Below are positions 44,402 to 53,762 of a DNA stretch of 64,000 bases, one piece after another. The position numbers were made by a program, and so were the translations under genes. Where the stretch lies: NCBI GenBank assembly GCA_964472305.1, contig CAYYJR010000004.1, positions 1 to 64,000 of the forward strand, read 5' to 3'. Origin of the DNA: CAYYJR01 sp964472305. Lineage in GTDB: Bacteria; Armatimonadota; Hebobacteria; CAIYQO01. Numbering within the stretch: position 1 is the first letter of the stretch; the number at the start of each line of letters is the position of its first letter. The notes beneath the pieces were generated by a model. The model saw only the letters and a program-made list of their open reading frames with translations. It searched no databases and was not told the DNA's origin.

Positions 44402-45682
44402 ATGGCTCAATTGGCAATTCTGGGTGGCGCCAAAGCGGTGCCCGACGGCATGCTCAAGAGCTGGCCCCCCATCTCCGATCTCGACCGCCAGTATGTGATG
44501 GCCTCGCTGGAAAGCGGGCAGCATACCTTCGGGCCGAACTGCCAGGCGCTGGAGGAAGAATTCGCCGCCTGGAACGGTAATAAATATGCCATCACCACCA
44601 ACAGCGGCACCGCGGCGCTGCACATGGCGGTGGCGGCGTGCGGGTGCGGCACCGGCGATCACGTGCTGGTCACCTCCTACTCATGGTCGTCCAGCGCCAC
44701 CTGCATCATCCACCACAACGCGCTGCCGGTGTTTGTCGATATCGATTTCGACACCATTAACATCGATGTGGACAAGATCGAAGCGGCTATCACCCCGAAG
44801 ACGAAGGCAATCATCGTGGTGCACCTGCATGGCCTGGCGGTGAACATGGACAAGGTGATGGCGGTCGCCCGCAAGCACAACCTGAAAGTGATCGAAGACG
44901 CCTGCCAGGCACACGGCGCACTGTTCAACGGGCAGAAGGTGGGCACATTCGGCGATTGCGCGGCATTCAGCTTCAACCAGAACAAGTGCATGTGCTCCGG
45001 CGAGGGCGGCATGTTCACCACCAATAACGACGACATCGCCAACGCCGCGCGGCAGATCTGGTCGTTCGGCGAAACGCGCACTCCCATGCAATCGCGCGAC
45101 TACCATGCCTACGCGCTGGGCTGGATGTATCGCAATAACGATCTCACCGCCGCTTTCGGCCGCGCCCAATTGACGCGCATGGATGAGTATTTTGCCGCGC
45201 AACGCGCCAACGCCGCCGTGCTGCTGAAAGGTCTGGAAGGCATCCGTGGGCTGATCGTCCCCACCGAACCCGCCGGGCATACGCACAATTGGTATAACTT
45301 TACCAGCCGCATTGATATGGACGCCCTCGGCTGGACCGGCAATCCGGTCGTGATGCGCGATGCCATCATGCAGGGTTTGCAGGCGGAAGGGGTGCCGGTC
45401 GGCGTGTGGCAGCACTTTATCCTGCCGGCGATGACCGTCTTCCTCGCCAAGAACGCGTACGGCCAGGGGTGCCCGTGGACATGCCCGTTCCAGACGGACG
45501 TGGAGTACGATCCCACTCAGTATCCCGCCGCGCAGAAGCACTGCGATACCCACTTCGGCATGACCTATCCGCTGCGCGCGCCGCATGGCCCGGAAGTTGC
45601 ACAGGCGGTGGCTGCCGCCTTCCGCAAAGTGTTCGGGCAGACCGAGCAACTGCCGGCGATTCAGCAAGCCGCGGGAGTGTAA
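44402..45682 (+). CDS. DegT/DnrJ/EryC1/StrS-family aminotransferase
   Basis: PLP-dependent sugar aminotransferase or dehydratase family, 426 residues. NSGTAALHMAVAACGCGTGDHVLVTSYSW binds PLP phosphate, D167 in VIEDACQAHGALFNGQKVG contacts the ring nitrogen, and K195 in AFSFNQNKCMCSGEGGM is the PLP lysine. MYRNNDLTAAFGRAQL and the C-terminal region follow. The product could be an amino sugar for an envelope or antibiotic glycan; glycosyltransferases or nucleotide-sugar genes are not adjacent, so the substrate is open. Good AGAAAGGAACG ribosome binding site before the ATG. Confidence 0.9.
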   Translation: MAQLAILGGAKAVPDGMLKSWPPISDLDRQYVMASLESGQHTFGPNCQALEEEFAAWNGNKYAITTNSGTAALHMAVAACGCGTGDHVLVTSYSWSSSATCIIHHNALPVFVDIDFDTINIDVDKIEAAITPKTKAIIVVHLHGLAVNMDKVMAVARKHNLKVIEDACQAHGALFNGQKVGTFGDCAAFSFNQNKCMCSGEGGMFTTNNDDIANAARQIWSFGETRTPMQSRDYHAYALGWMYRNNDLTAAFGRAQLTRMDEYFAAQRANAAVLLKGLEGIRGLIVPTEPAGHTHNWYNFTSRIDMDALGWTGNPVVMRDAIMQGLQAEGVPVGVWQHFILPAMTVFLAKNAYGQGCPWTCPFQTDVEYDPTQYPAAQKHCDTHFGMTYPLRAPHGPEVAQAVAAAFRKVFGQTEQLPAIQQAAGV

Positions 45683-45724
45683 CAGACTGTGCGTCGCGTT
45701 CGCGAACAACAGATGCGTGCACGA

Positions 45725-45877
45725 TCAGTTGTTTGTGTGCGCGGCGGCAACGATACCACCTTCACTGCCGGTCACAAGCTGATGCCGGAAGGCGTCGCTC
45801 TGCTGACCGATACCATTATCGTACCGAGGCGGCAGGTAACGGAAACGGTATGATAGAATAAGAGCATTGTCGCTCAT
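45725..45877 (-). CDS. Possible small protein (50 residues)
   Basis: Begins MSDNALILSYRFRYLPPRYD and has a good ribosome binding site (GGGAGGG six bases upstream of the ATG at 45877). No domain recognised. A similar-length frame overlaps it on the other strand (45713-45853) but has no ribosome binding site. Coding capacity is uncertain. Confidence 0.25.
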   Translation of the reverse strand: MSDNALILSYRFRYLPPRYDNGIGQQSDAFRHQLVTGSEGGIVAAAHTNN

Positions 45878-45948
45878 GCTGATCCCTCCCCGTTTCGGAG
45901 AAGGATCCGCATAGCCACGTTCCACCTTTGCTCAAGGGAGACAATCCG

Positions 45949-48900
45949 ATGCGTTACCTGGTCTGCATGTTCCTCGCTTGCCTGTGCGCCGCATGGGCGC
46001 TGGGCGCGGCGCCCATGGCGGATTTCACACTGCGCGATTTCATTGGGCGCGACTGGCGCAACGAATGCGTCACCTTTCCGCTCACGGCCGATCAACTCCG
46101 GCAAGCGCAACTCGGCCTGTCGCTCACCGGCCCGGATGGTAAAGCGATACCGTATCAAGTTGCGGCGGGCGCGGGGCAGCAACCGGCAACCATCAGCTTC
46201 CTCACCGATCTCAACGCCTACGAGACGCGCGTGTTTCGCTTCACAACGGAACACGCGCAAACTGCCACCGATCTGCGCATCGTGGAGACGCCGGCGGATA
46301 TCCGGCTGACAAACAGCCTTTCCGGCATTACCATCGCGAAAGCGCTGGCAAACGGCGCCGGGCCCATTGCCGGCATTCGTCTGAAATCGGGCAAGTGGGT
46401 CGGCGCCTCCACGCTCACGAGCGATACCCCGCTGACGGCGTATACCGCGGAAGTGACGGCGCGGGGTCCGGCATTCGTGGAGGTGGTCTGTCGCGCGACA
46501 TTCAACGCGAAACAGACGTGGGAGCTGCGCGTGCGCCTGCAAGCGAATGAGCCGGTCGTGCTGGTAGACGAAACGTTCACGGCATTGACCAAGGCCGATT
46601 TTACTCTCTCGCTCAGTCCAAACTTTGCGCCGGACACCCTCTTTTATCGTTATGGCAAGGGCATGCCCGACGGCAACATCGGCAAAATGGCAACCTGGAA
46701 GATTGCGCCGGGCGAGGTATTCGTGCTGGAGCCGTGGCTGCGTTGGTGGGAACGTGATCGCCAGGGTGCCTGTTTCAGTGTCTATAACGAGAAAGAACCC
46801 GACTTGCTTTCCATCGCCGCCGGCGAAGCTGGCGTCTGGATCGATCCTGCGATACCGAGCGAGCAACGGGCACCGGTGCAACTCGTCTGCCGGCAAGAAG
46901 GACAGGATCTGCGCCTCACCTTCCCGCTGAAGACGGGACGACGCCAGTGGATGATTAGCGCGCTGGACAAGGATGCCGCGCTGACGCCGTTGCTCAGCAA
47001 GACCGATCTGTACCAGTCGCCGCTGCCATACCAGTCGCTGATCAAGCATGGGCATTTCCCGCTCGATACCATCAAAGATTATACGCTGACCTGGCCGGAT
47101 GAGAAGACACGCTTCCCGCACCTGATTCTTACTCAGGCCGACGTAACGGCACTGCGCGCGCGCACGCCGGACCCGAAAGTCTACGATAGTGCTATCGCAT
47201 CGTATCTGCGCAATAAACAACCACTCGGTCAGTTCAACATGGAAGGTCCCATCACCGCCTACCTGGCGACCGGCAATGTTGAATTAGGACAGTTCCTGCT
47301 CGACAGCGTGCAGACGAAGTTGCACGATTGCATCGATATTTTCATGCAGCAACAAGGACTGCCGTACGGCGCCGCGCCGCATAACTCGCAGGTCATCCTC
47401 GATACCATACAATTGGCGGACATCGTCCTCAGCAATCCCCGCCTGACTCCCGAGCAACGCGAGCGCCTTCTGGCGCAACTCGCATTCATCGGGTATACCA
47501 TCAATCGTCCCGAATACTGGTCACTGCCCCGCGGGTATGCCGCCAACCCCAATATGACCACCACGGTCTACGGGTATATCACAGCTATCGCCTGTGAATT
47601 GCCCGGCCATCCGCTGGCAAAGCAATGGGTACAGGATGGCATCACCGAACTGAAGCGCCAGCTTGATGAGTGGTCGGACAGTAACGGAGGATGGCTGGAA
47701 GCCCCGCATTACGCAATGGTGTCTTTCGATCAGATTCTCGGTGGCTTCATGATGGCGCGCAACGCCGGCTTCGCTGATTATCTGTATGACCCGAAGGTGA
47801 AGTTGATCGGCGACTGGTTCGGGAAAATATCCACACCGCCCGATTCGCGCTTGAAAGGCTCACGCCACTTCCCGCCCGTGGGCAACACATATCTCTCGGA
47901 GCCCTCTGGAGAATTCGGCACGCTGGCCTACCTGTGGAAGGACCGCGATCCCGAGTTCGCCGCGCGCATGCAGTGGATGTACCACCAGCACCAGTCCTAT
48001 CCGCTCCCCGGCATCGGCAGCGGTTATCCGGGGCTGGCAGGTTTCCGCGGCTTGCTGCTGGACCCAACCCTGCCGGAAAAGGCACCGGCGTGGGGCAGTG
48101 AATTGTTTCCACAGACCGGCGTGGTGCTGCGCAGTGGCTTCCCGTCCGCGCGCGAGACGATGCTGTATCTGATCGCCGGGAACAATCATGCCCACTACGA
48201 CAATGATTCCGGCAGCATCACGTTGTGGGCCAAAGGACGCATCCTGGCGGATGACTTCGGTTATTACGGCATGGCGCCTGCCAACGACCACAGCATGGTG
48301 GAATCGACGGTGATGGGCCGCGTGATGGCGGTGAAACAGTTCACCACCGACAAGTATCTCGACTACGTGAGCGGCGAGTCAGGGGGCTGGACACGGCAGA
48401 TCGCCTTCGTCAAAGATCCCGATCCGCTGGCGCCGAATTACTTCATGATTAACGACAGCTTCCAGGCGCCGACGCCGGCTACCTGGCGGCTGTGGTGTAC
48501 CGCGCGTGCGGTAACGCCCGGCGCGCAGTTCGCGCTGGTGGAGGGCAAGGAAGACGTGGACATGGGCGTGTTCTTCACCCGCCCCACCCCACTCGCGCTC
48601 AGCACGGAAGAAAAGACGCGCACCGCGGGCGCCGGCTTACGTCCCGACGGTTCGCAGCAAGGCCGCATGGACTCAACCCAGATCGGGATCATCGCCACCC
48701 TGAAAGCCGATGCCGGTCTCACCGCCATCCTCTACCCATACCTTAAAACCGAGCAGATGCCGTTCGTTACCCCCATCGCCGATGGCCGCGGCGTGAAGAT
48801 GGAGCACGGCGCAGGCACGGATTACGTCTTCCTGAGTGCAACGCCGTTTACGTATGCACAGGGTGACATCAGCTTTACCGGCACCTGTGGCGCCATCCGT

Positions 48901-49584
48901 CTGCGTGGTAACGGCGCACCGGCCTTGTCGTTAGGTGCGCCGGGACGCATCGCCGCCCGCGGTAAGGTGCTGCAATCCGGCGAGGCTGTAACCCCACCTC
49001 CTGCCACTCCGGTGGACAACGGGAACGCGCCGCAACCCGCCAAGGTCGTCCCTTCTGCCAATCAAGTACCGAACGGCGATTTCGAAACCGGACAACTGGA
49101 CATCTTCACCCCGGGCACGAATCAGTATGGCGTCACCACCACGCTCTACAAAGGCAACCCGGCGGGGAAAATGCCCCACAGCGGCCAATATTGCGTGGAG
49201 ATGATCCCGGCGGCGAACGTGAGCAGCGGATCGTCGACCAGCCTGTCGCTTCCGTTCGTTATCGATCCGAAGAAGATCTACCGCCTCAGCTTCCAAATCT
49301 ACACGGGAACCAAGGCCATCGCCGTCATCGGCGGATATGCCTCCGACTCGAAGAATAATCAATTATCGCCCAACGGCAAGCCCGGCGTTTGGCAGTATCG
49401 GCTGGAGAAACGCGGGCCGACAAAAGGCTGGGAAACATTGACGACGACCATTGGTCCTGCCGGCACGAAGGCGCTGTTCACCTGGCCGTCGACTACCGAA
49501 AGGACCGGCATGACCATCTGGTTTAAAGGGCATGGCAAGGTCTATATCGATAACATCGTCTTCAAAGAGGTCAAAACACCGTGA
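45949..49584 (+). CDS. Secreted heparinase II/III-like protein with C-terminal carbohydrate-binding-like domain
   Basis: 1211 residues with signal peptide (RYLVCMFLACLCAAWALGAA). Start at 45949 is set by AAGGGAG. An N-terminal beta domain (~25-370) is followed by a helical part (~375-690) and a heparinase-type beta-sandwich with the motif LYLIAGNNHAHYDNDSGSITLWAKGRILADDFGYYG (H-x-H-x-D and the D-D) around 745-780. After a proline linker (ATPVDNGNAPQPAKVVPS) comes a C-terminal jelly-roll-like domain opening with VPNGDFETGQLD, the pattern of CBM4/9-type modules, ending in GKVYIDNIVFKEV. Exported polysaccharide-degrading enzyme; substrate unknown. Confidence 0.8.
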   Translation: MRYLVCMFLACLCAAWALGAAPMADFTLRDFIGRDWRNECVTFPLTADQLRQAQLGLSLTGPDGKAIPYQVAAGAGQQPATISFLTDLNAYETRVFRFTTEHAQTATDLRIVETPADIRLTNSLSGITIAKALANGAGPIAGIRLKSGKWVGASTLTSDTPLTAYTAEVTARGPAFVEVVCRATFNAKQTWELRVRLQANEPVVLVDETFTALTKADFTLSLSPNFAPDTLFYRYGKGMPDGNIGKMATWKIAPGEVFVLEPWLRWWERDRQGACFSVYNEKEPDLLSIAAGEAGVWIDPAIPSEQRAPVQLVCRQEGQDLRLTFPLKTGRRQWMISALDKDAALTPLLSKTDLYQSPLPYQSLIKHGHFPLDTIKDYTLTWPDEKTRFPHLILTQADVTALRARTPDPKVYDSAIASYLRNKQPLGQFNMEGPITAYLATGNVELGQFLLDSVQTKLHDCIDIFMQQQGLPYGAAPHNSQVILDTIQLADIVLSNPRLTPEQRERLLAQLAFIGYTINRPEYWSLPRGYAANPNMTTTVYGYITAIACELPGHPLAKQWVQDGITELKRQLDEWSDSNGGWLEAPHYAMVSFDQILGGFMMARNAGFADYLYDPKVKLIGDWFGKISTPPDSRLKGSRHFPPVGNTYLSEPSGEFGTLAYLWKDRDPEFAARMQWMYHQHQSYPLPGIGSGYPGLAGFRGLLLDPTLPEKAPAWGSELFPQTGVVLRSGFPSARETMLYLIAGNNHAHYDNDSGSITLWAKGRILADDFGYYGMAPANDHSMVESTVMGRVMAVKQFTTDKYLDYVSGESGGWTRQIAFVKDPDPLAPNYFMINDSFQAPTPATWRLWCTARAVTPGAQFALVEGKEDVDMGVFFTRPTPLALSTEEKTRTAGAGLRPDGSQQGRMDSTQIGIIATLKADAGLTAILYPYLKTEQMPFVTPIADGRGVKMEHGAGTDYVFLSATPFTYAQGDISFTGTCGAIRLRGNGAPALSLGAPGRIAARGKVLQSGEAVTPPPATPVDNGNAPQPAKVVPSANQVPNGDFETGQLDIFTPGTNQYGVTTTLYKGNPAGKMPHSGQYCVEMIPAANVSSGSSTSLSLPFVIDPKKIYRLSFQIYTGTKAIAVIGGYASDSKNNQLSPNGKPGVWQYRLEKRGPTKGWETLTTTIGPAGTKALFTWPSTTERTGMTIWFKGHGKVYIDNIVFKEVKTP

Positions 49585-49615
49585 TCCGCACGAGGCAAGT
49601 ACTTTGCGTGTCAGG

Positions 49616-49643
49616 CATCCCGCGCCCTCCGTGGCGCGGGGTG
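49616..49643 (+). terminator. Terminator-like hairpin after the secreted lyase gene
   Basis: CATCCCGCGCC (49616-49626) pairs with GGCGCGGGGTG (49633-49643) over 11 positions with one G-U and a six-base loop, 32 bases after the stop. TCCTCG follows, with no U-tract. Confidence 0.55.
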
Positions 49644-49775
49644 TCCTCGTGACGATCACCCGTGGAACAACCAGAACCCGCGCCGCTGATGTCGGCAGGG
49701 GAATGAGTCCACTCCCTATTCACGGGATTTCGATAACGACATCCCACGTTCGCCTGTTCGAAGAAGAGGGACAGC

Positions 49776-50597
49776 ATGAAAATCCTGATTATGTGTGATA
49801 TGGAAGGCACCGCCGGTATTCTTAACCATGATGATTGGGTGATGCGCGACGGCATGTTCTACGCGAAGGGACTACGACTGGCGACCGGCGAGGTGAACGC
49901 GGCGGTGGATGGCTTCTTTGCCGGCGGCGCCACCGAGGTGGTGGTGGTGGACGGTCACGGCGCGGGAGGCATCGATCCCGAACTGCTGGATGAACGCGCG
50001 TTGCTGCTGCGTGCCGGCAGCGAGGCAGCATACCCGTGGGGGCTGGACGCTTCGTATGCCGGATTGGCCTTCGTCGGGCAGCACGCGAAGGCCGGCACGC
50101 CTTACTCGCACATCACCCATACGCAATGGTTCAACTACATCGACCTGGCATTCAATGGCATCTCTATCGGCGAATACGGGCAGATGGCGTTGTGTGCGAT
50201 GGAACTGGGTATCCCGACCATCTTCGCCGCCGGCGAGGACGCGCTGGCGCGCGAAGCGGAGGCGTTGACACCCGGCGTGGTGACGGTAGGGGTGAAGCGC
50301 GGCCTTCACCCGGACGGCCTGGATGATTTAAACACCGATGCGTATCGCGGCGCCAAGCTGGGCGCGGTGCATCAGGCGCCGAAACGCGCGCAGGAGGTGA
50401 TTCGCAACGGAGCGCGACTGGCCGTGAAAAAACTCTACAGCGATCCCGACTCCTTTCACTATCCCGATTTGCAACCACCTTACGTGCGCACCGCGCGTTT
50501 TCGCGGTGGGGGGGACCAGCCGGGCTTCGCCGCGCGTGACGAGCACCCGAGCAACATCGCGGTCCTGATGAATCTACCGTTTACACCCGTGCAATAG
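49776..50597 (+). CDS. M55-family D-aminopeptidase, DppA type
   Basis: Zinc peptidase of the DppA group, which removes D-amino acids from peptides such as peptidoglycan fragments. 273 residues, standard length. The metal ligands D8 and E10 in MCDMEGTAG, H61 in VDGHGAGG, H103 in VGQHAKAG and E133 in GISIGEYGQ match the known family site. The ATG at 49776 has GGGACAG in front. It is followed by a hairpin and by URO-D-family genes; its tie to that cluster may be only positional. Alternatively it may act on a linear amide of unknown type. Confidence 0.9.
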   Translation: MKILIMCDMEGTAGILNHDDWVMRDGMFYAKGLRLATGEVNAAVDGFFAGGATEVVVVDGHGAGGIDPELLDERALLLRAGSEAAYPWGLDASYAGLAFVGQHAKAGTPYSHITHTQWFNYIDLAFNGISIGEYGQMALCAMELGIPTIFAAGEDALAREAEALTPGVVTVGVKRGLHPDGLDDLNTDAYRGAKLGAVHQAPKRAQEVIRNGARLAVKKLYSDPDSFHYPDLQPPYVRTARFRGGGDQPGFAARDEHPSNIAVLMNLPFTPVQ

Positions 50598-50610
50598 CTG
50601 ATTGCACGGG
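50586..50610 (+). terminator. Hairpin spanning the stop codon of the M55 gene
   Basis: CCCGTGCAAT (50586-50595) pairs perfectly with ATTGCACGGG (50601-50610) around a five-base loop, so the TAG stop (50595-50597) sits in the hairpin. GTGCC follows; no U-tract. Confidence 0.5.
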
Positions 50611-50724
50611 GTGCCACGGGTTGGATACTGTGGAACATACCGGCCATATGATGTGGATTTCGCGACGAAAAGCAACTTGTTCACAGGCGATAGCGATGGG
50701 GATATCCGATTCACCGGAGGCGAT

Positions 50725-51801
50725 ATGACCGGACGCGAGCGCATGACCGCGATCTTACAACAGCAACCCGTCGATCGGCTCTCCTGGACCACGCTGGTGG
50801 ATAACCATACGCTCTCCGGATTGCCCACGGCGCTGCAAGGCAACGGCGGCATCGATTTTTATCGCCATCTGGGTTGCGATATCTTCCTGCTGAACGGCTG
50901 GAACACTCCGTATGAATACCGCGCGCCGGAGCATCGTTGGCCGGCGTGGGTGGAAACAGTCGCCACCGGGGATGGCAACCGGTATACTCGCGAGTGGCGC
51001 ACGCCGCACGGCACGCTCACCGCCGTATTTCGCAACGGGCATCCGGTGAAATACCCGGTCGATTCGCTGGCGACGCTGCGCATCTATCGCCGCATGTGGG
51101 AAGAGATGCAATTTAGCGCCCACGATGATACGCCGGTACAGCAGGCCATCGACAACCTAATCGGCGACGATGGCATTGTCACGCGCTTCTGGGGACCCTC
51201 TACCATTCCATTGCTGCTGGAAACCGAGATAGGAACCGAGCAGTTTTACTTCTTCCTGGACGATTACCCGCGCGAGATGGCAGCACTCATCGATACCATC
51301 CACCAGCGTGAGATGGAAGCGTTCCGCCTCCTTGCGCGGGGACCCTACACCTCGGTGACGTTGTGCGAGAACACCAGCACCTACTATATCGGCCCGGACG
51401 TGTACCGGAACTACAACATGCCGCACGTACGCGATTTTGTAGAACTGACCCATGCAGCAGGCAAAACGGCGCTCATCCATATGTGCGGCCACGTGCATGA
51501 TATTCTGCCGGACATCAAGCAGACCGGTCTGGACGGCATTCACGCGCTCACCCCACCGCCCACCGGCAACACGCACTGGGAGACCGCGCTTGATGTGCTG
51601 GGTGAAGAGTTGATCATCATCGGTTGCCTCGATCCCAGCATCTTCTGCCTGGAGCCGATCGAGCGGATCGGACCGACGCTGGATGCGCTGTATACGCCGC
51701 GGCTGCGTAAAGCGCACTTCTGTCTTGCCCTCTTCGCCGACGGCTTGCGCATCCCGCTGGAACGATTCGAGGCTGTGCGGGCATGGATGCGGCAACAATG
51801 A
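50725..51801 (+). CDS. URO-D-family protein with intact zinc site (MtaA-like) 1
   Basis: 358 residues of the uroporphyrinogen decarboxylase / methyltransferase (MtaA, CmuA) superfamily. It begins MTGRERMTAILQQQPVDRLSW, the standard family opening, and has GDDGIVTRFWGPSTIPLLLE and the zinc motif H252-x-C254 in LIHMCGHVHDILP with C301 in IIIGCLDPS, which fits a methylcobalamin:thiol methyltransferase-like zinc site. No corrinoid-protein gene is near. Start at 50725 is decided by GGAGG five bases upstream. It is followed by an isomerase-like gene ten bases later. Likely a methyl or one-carbon transfer or sugar-derived reaction; substrate unknown. Confidence 0.82.
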   Translation: MTGRERMTAILQQQPVDRLSWTTLVDNHTLSGLPTALQGNGGIDFYRHLGCDIFLLNGWNTPYEYRAPEHRWPAWVETVATGDGNRYTREWRTPHGTLTAVFRNGHPVKYPVDSLATLRIYRRMWEEMQFSAHDDTPVQQAIDNLIGDDGIVTRFWGPSTIPLLLETEIGTEQFYFFLDDYPREMAALIDTIHQREMEAFRLLARGPYTSVTLCENTSTYYIGPDVYRNYNMPHVRDFVELTHAAGKTALIHMCGHVHDILPDIKQTGLDGIHALTPPPTGNTHWETALDVLGEELIIIGCLDPSIFCLEPIERIGPTLDALYTPRLRKAHFCLALFADGLRIPLERFEAVRAWMRQQ

Positions 51802-51811
51802 AAGGATGAAT

Positions 51812-52561
51812 ATGCGACCATTGCTCGGCATTCAATTATATACCGTGCGCGACCGGTGCGCGACTGATTTCAAAGGCACGGTGACGGCGCTGGCGGAGAT
51901 GGGTTACCAGGGGGTGGAGTTGGCATGGAACTACGGCGGCATGTCGCCGGACGCGCTGGCGGAATTCCTCGCCTCGTTGAACCTGCGCGCGGCAGGATTG
52001 CACGTCTCCCTGGCCGAAATACTGAATCCGAACAGCGATGCCTATCGTTACGTGATGGAGTTGAAAAGCGCGTATCTCACCACCAGCCTGGCAGGCGAGG
52101 TGGCAAAGGATTGGCGTAATACCATCGCCGCCGTGCAGCGGGCGGGTGAGGTGGCGCGCGAGCAAGGCGTGATCTTCACTTATCACCACCACGCGGAAGA
52201 GTTCGCGGTCATTGACGGGGAATACGCCCTTGATCTGCTGTTCGCCGGCACCGATGCCACCGCCGTTGCCGGCGAGTTGGATACCTTCTGGATGCTGAAA
52301 GGCAGCGTGGATCCGCTGAGTTATCTACGGAAATACGCCGGGCGCGTACCGCAATTGCATCTGAAGGATATGGATCCGATAACGCGCGGTGCCACCGAGG
52401 TTGGCTGCGGGTTGCTGGATGTACCGGCGGTTTTCGCCACTGCGGCGGACGCCGGCGTGCGCTGGGTGATCGTCGAGCAGGACATCTGCGCGGGATCGAG
52501 TTTGGACAGCGCGCGCGCGAGCCTTGCCTACCTGCATCGTACCGGTCTCTTTACTGTTTAG
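51812..52561 (+). CDS. Sugar-phosphate isomerase/epimerase-like TIM barrel 1
   Basis: 249-residue xylose-isomerase-like (AP-endonuclease 2 family) TIM barrel. LGIQLYTVRDRCATDFKGTVTALAEMGYQGVEL, LHVSLAEI, FTYHHHAEEF, ELDTFWMLKGSVDPLSYLRKYAGRVPQLHLKDM and a late VEQDICAG glutamate are typical; E, D and H residues in these places bind the metal. Starts ten bases after the preceding URO-D gene with AAAGG before it, and ends nine bases before the next one, so all three are in one unit. Confidence 0.88.
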   Translation: MRPLLGIQLYTVRDRCATDFKGTVTALAEMGYQGVELAWNYGGMSPDALAEFLASLNLRAAGLHVSLAEILNPNSDAYRYVMELKSAYLTTSLAGEVAKDWRNTIAAVQRAGEVAREQGVIFTYHHHAEEFAVIDGEYALDLLFAGTDATAVAGELDTFWMLKGSVDPLSYLRKYAGRVPQLHLKDMDPITRGATEVGCGLLDVPAVFATAADAGVRWVIVEQDICAGSSLDSARASLAYLHRTGLFTV

Positions 52562-52570
52562 GAGTACGTC

Positions 52571-53635
52571 ATGAAATATAAACCCGACTGGGACGAAGCA
52601 CGCGAGCGACTGGCCGCCCTCTGGGAGGGGCGTTCCATTGATCGTCCGTGCATCACCGTCACCGCGCCGCAGCCGGGCGGACGACCGATGCCTTCCGCCG
52701 CGACGCCGGAGCAGTTGTGGCTCGATCCTGATTATCTGGCGGAGGCAACCCTCTCGCGCGTCGAGAATACCTACTGGGGCGGTGAAGCGATCCCGTCGTA
52801 TCTGCTGATGGGCGGCTGGTGCATCTGTTACGGCGCGACCCCGCAATTCAGTTGGCATACCATCTGGCATGACCCGATTGTCGTTGATTGGGATACGCCG
52901 CCGCAGTTCAAGCTCAACTGGAACAACTCCTGGCTGCGGCGTTATGAGGCTGCATATCGGCGGGTGGTCGAGGTGGCCGGCTGGGACGATTTCTTGGTGG
53001 GCCGTCCGTGCACGCTTCCCGCCAACGACATTTTGGTCGCCATCATCAGCAACAATGCATTCCTGCTGAATCTGGTGGACCACCCGGAGTGGATGCACGA
53101 GGCGCTCCGCCAGCTAGCCCGCAACCAGATCGAGGTCATCAACTATTTCGCCGACTTCACCGCGCGGACGCATGCCTTTCCCTATGGCAACGCGCAGTGG
53201 ATGCCGTTCTGGGCGCCGGAGCGGTACATGTCCACCCAGTCCGACGTTTCCTGCATGCTGTCGCCGGAGATGTTCGACGAATTCATCATGCCGGAGGTGG
53301 ACGAGCTCGGTAAGGAATTCGGGAAGCTGTGGTATCACCTGGATGGCTGGCGTGCCGGCCAGCACCTGCCGCGCCTGCTTTCATTGCCATACCTGCGCGT
53401 ATTGCAATTCATCCCGGAGCCGGATTACCCGCCCAACGGGCCGGATTGGCTCGATCTGTATCGTAAAATCCAGGCAGCGGGCAAGATCGTGCATATCAGC
53501 GTCGCGCCAGAAAGGATCGAGCCGCTGGTGCGCGCACTCGACCCCGGCCTGCTCTGCATCGACACCTACGCCGACAGCATCAACGACGCAAACGCACTGC
53601 TGGAGTCGGCAAAGCGGTGGACGCGGGTGAATTGA
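52571..53635 (+). CDS. URO-D-like fold protein with degenerate zinc motif 2
   Basis: 354 residues, remote member of the URO-D superfamily. Begins YKPDWDEARERLAALWEGRSIDRPC, then WDDFLVGRPCTLPANDILVAI, DHPEWMHEALRQL and the end CIDTYADSINDANALLESAKRW, which occurs in a group annotated only as uroporphyrinogen decarboxylase/cobalamin-independent methionine synthase fold. At the zinc-motif place it has LWYHLDGWRAG (H256, D258 instead of cysteine). Strong TTAGGAG at the start. Encoded with the preceding isomerase and URO-D gene. Confidence 0.78.
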   Translation: MKYKPDWDEARERLAALWEGRSIDRPCITVTAPQPGGRPMPSAATPEQLWLDPDYLAEATLSRVENTYWGGEAIPSYLLMGGWCICYGATPQFSWHTIWHDPIVVDWDTPPQFKLNWNNSWLRRYEAAYRRVVEVAGWDDFLVGRPCTLPANDILVAIISNNAFLLNLVDHPEWMHEALRQLARNQIEVINYFADFTARTHAFPYGNAQWMPFWAPERYMSTQSDVSCMLSPEMFDEFIMPEVDELGKEFGKLWYHLDGWRAGQHLPRLLSLPYLRVLQFIPEPDYPPNGPDWLDLYRKIQAAGKIVHISVAPERIEPLVRALDPGLLCIDTYADSINDANALLESAKRWTRVN

Positions 53636-53762
53636 AGGGAGCGAGGATTGCGTGGACCGCAGCCTGTCCTCCGTAACCGGCATGACGGCGATGGAATGGG
53701 CCGTAGAGCAACCACCCGCTTGATATGTGTATTTGGTATCACCCATTCGGAAAGGAACACAC

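Noticed and set aside
45713..45853. 46-codon plus-strand frame (begins MRARSVVCVRGGND)
   Set aside because: No ribosome binding site, and it overlaps an alternative minus-strand frame with a better one; evidence is insufficient for either being certain.
44681..47220. Minus-strand long frames at 44681-45709 and 45874-47220
   Set aside because: Both are antisense to the aminotransferase and the secreted lyase, which have clear motifs and ribosome binding sites.
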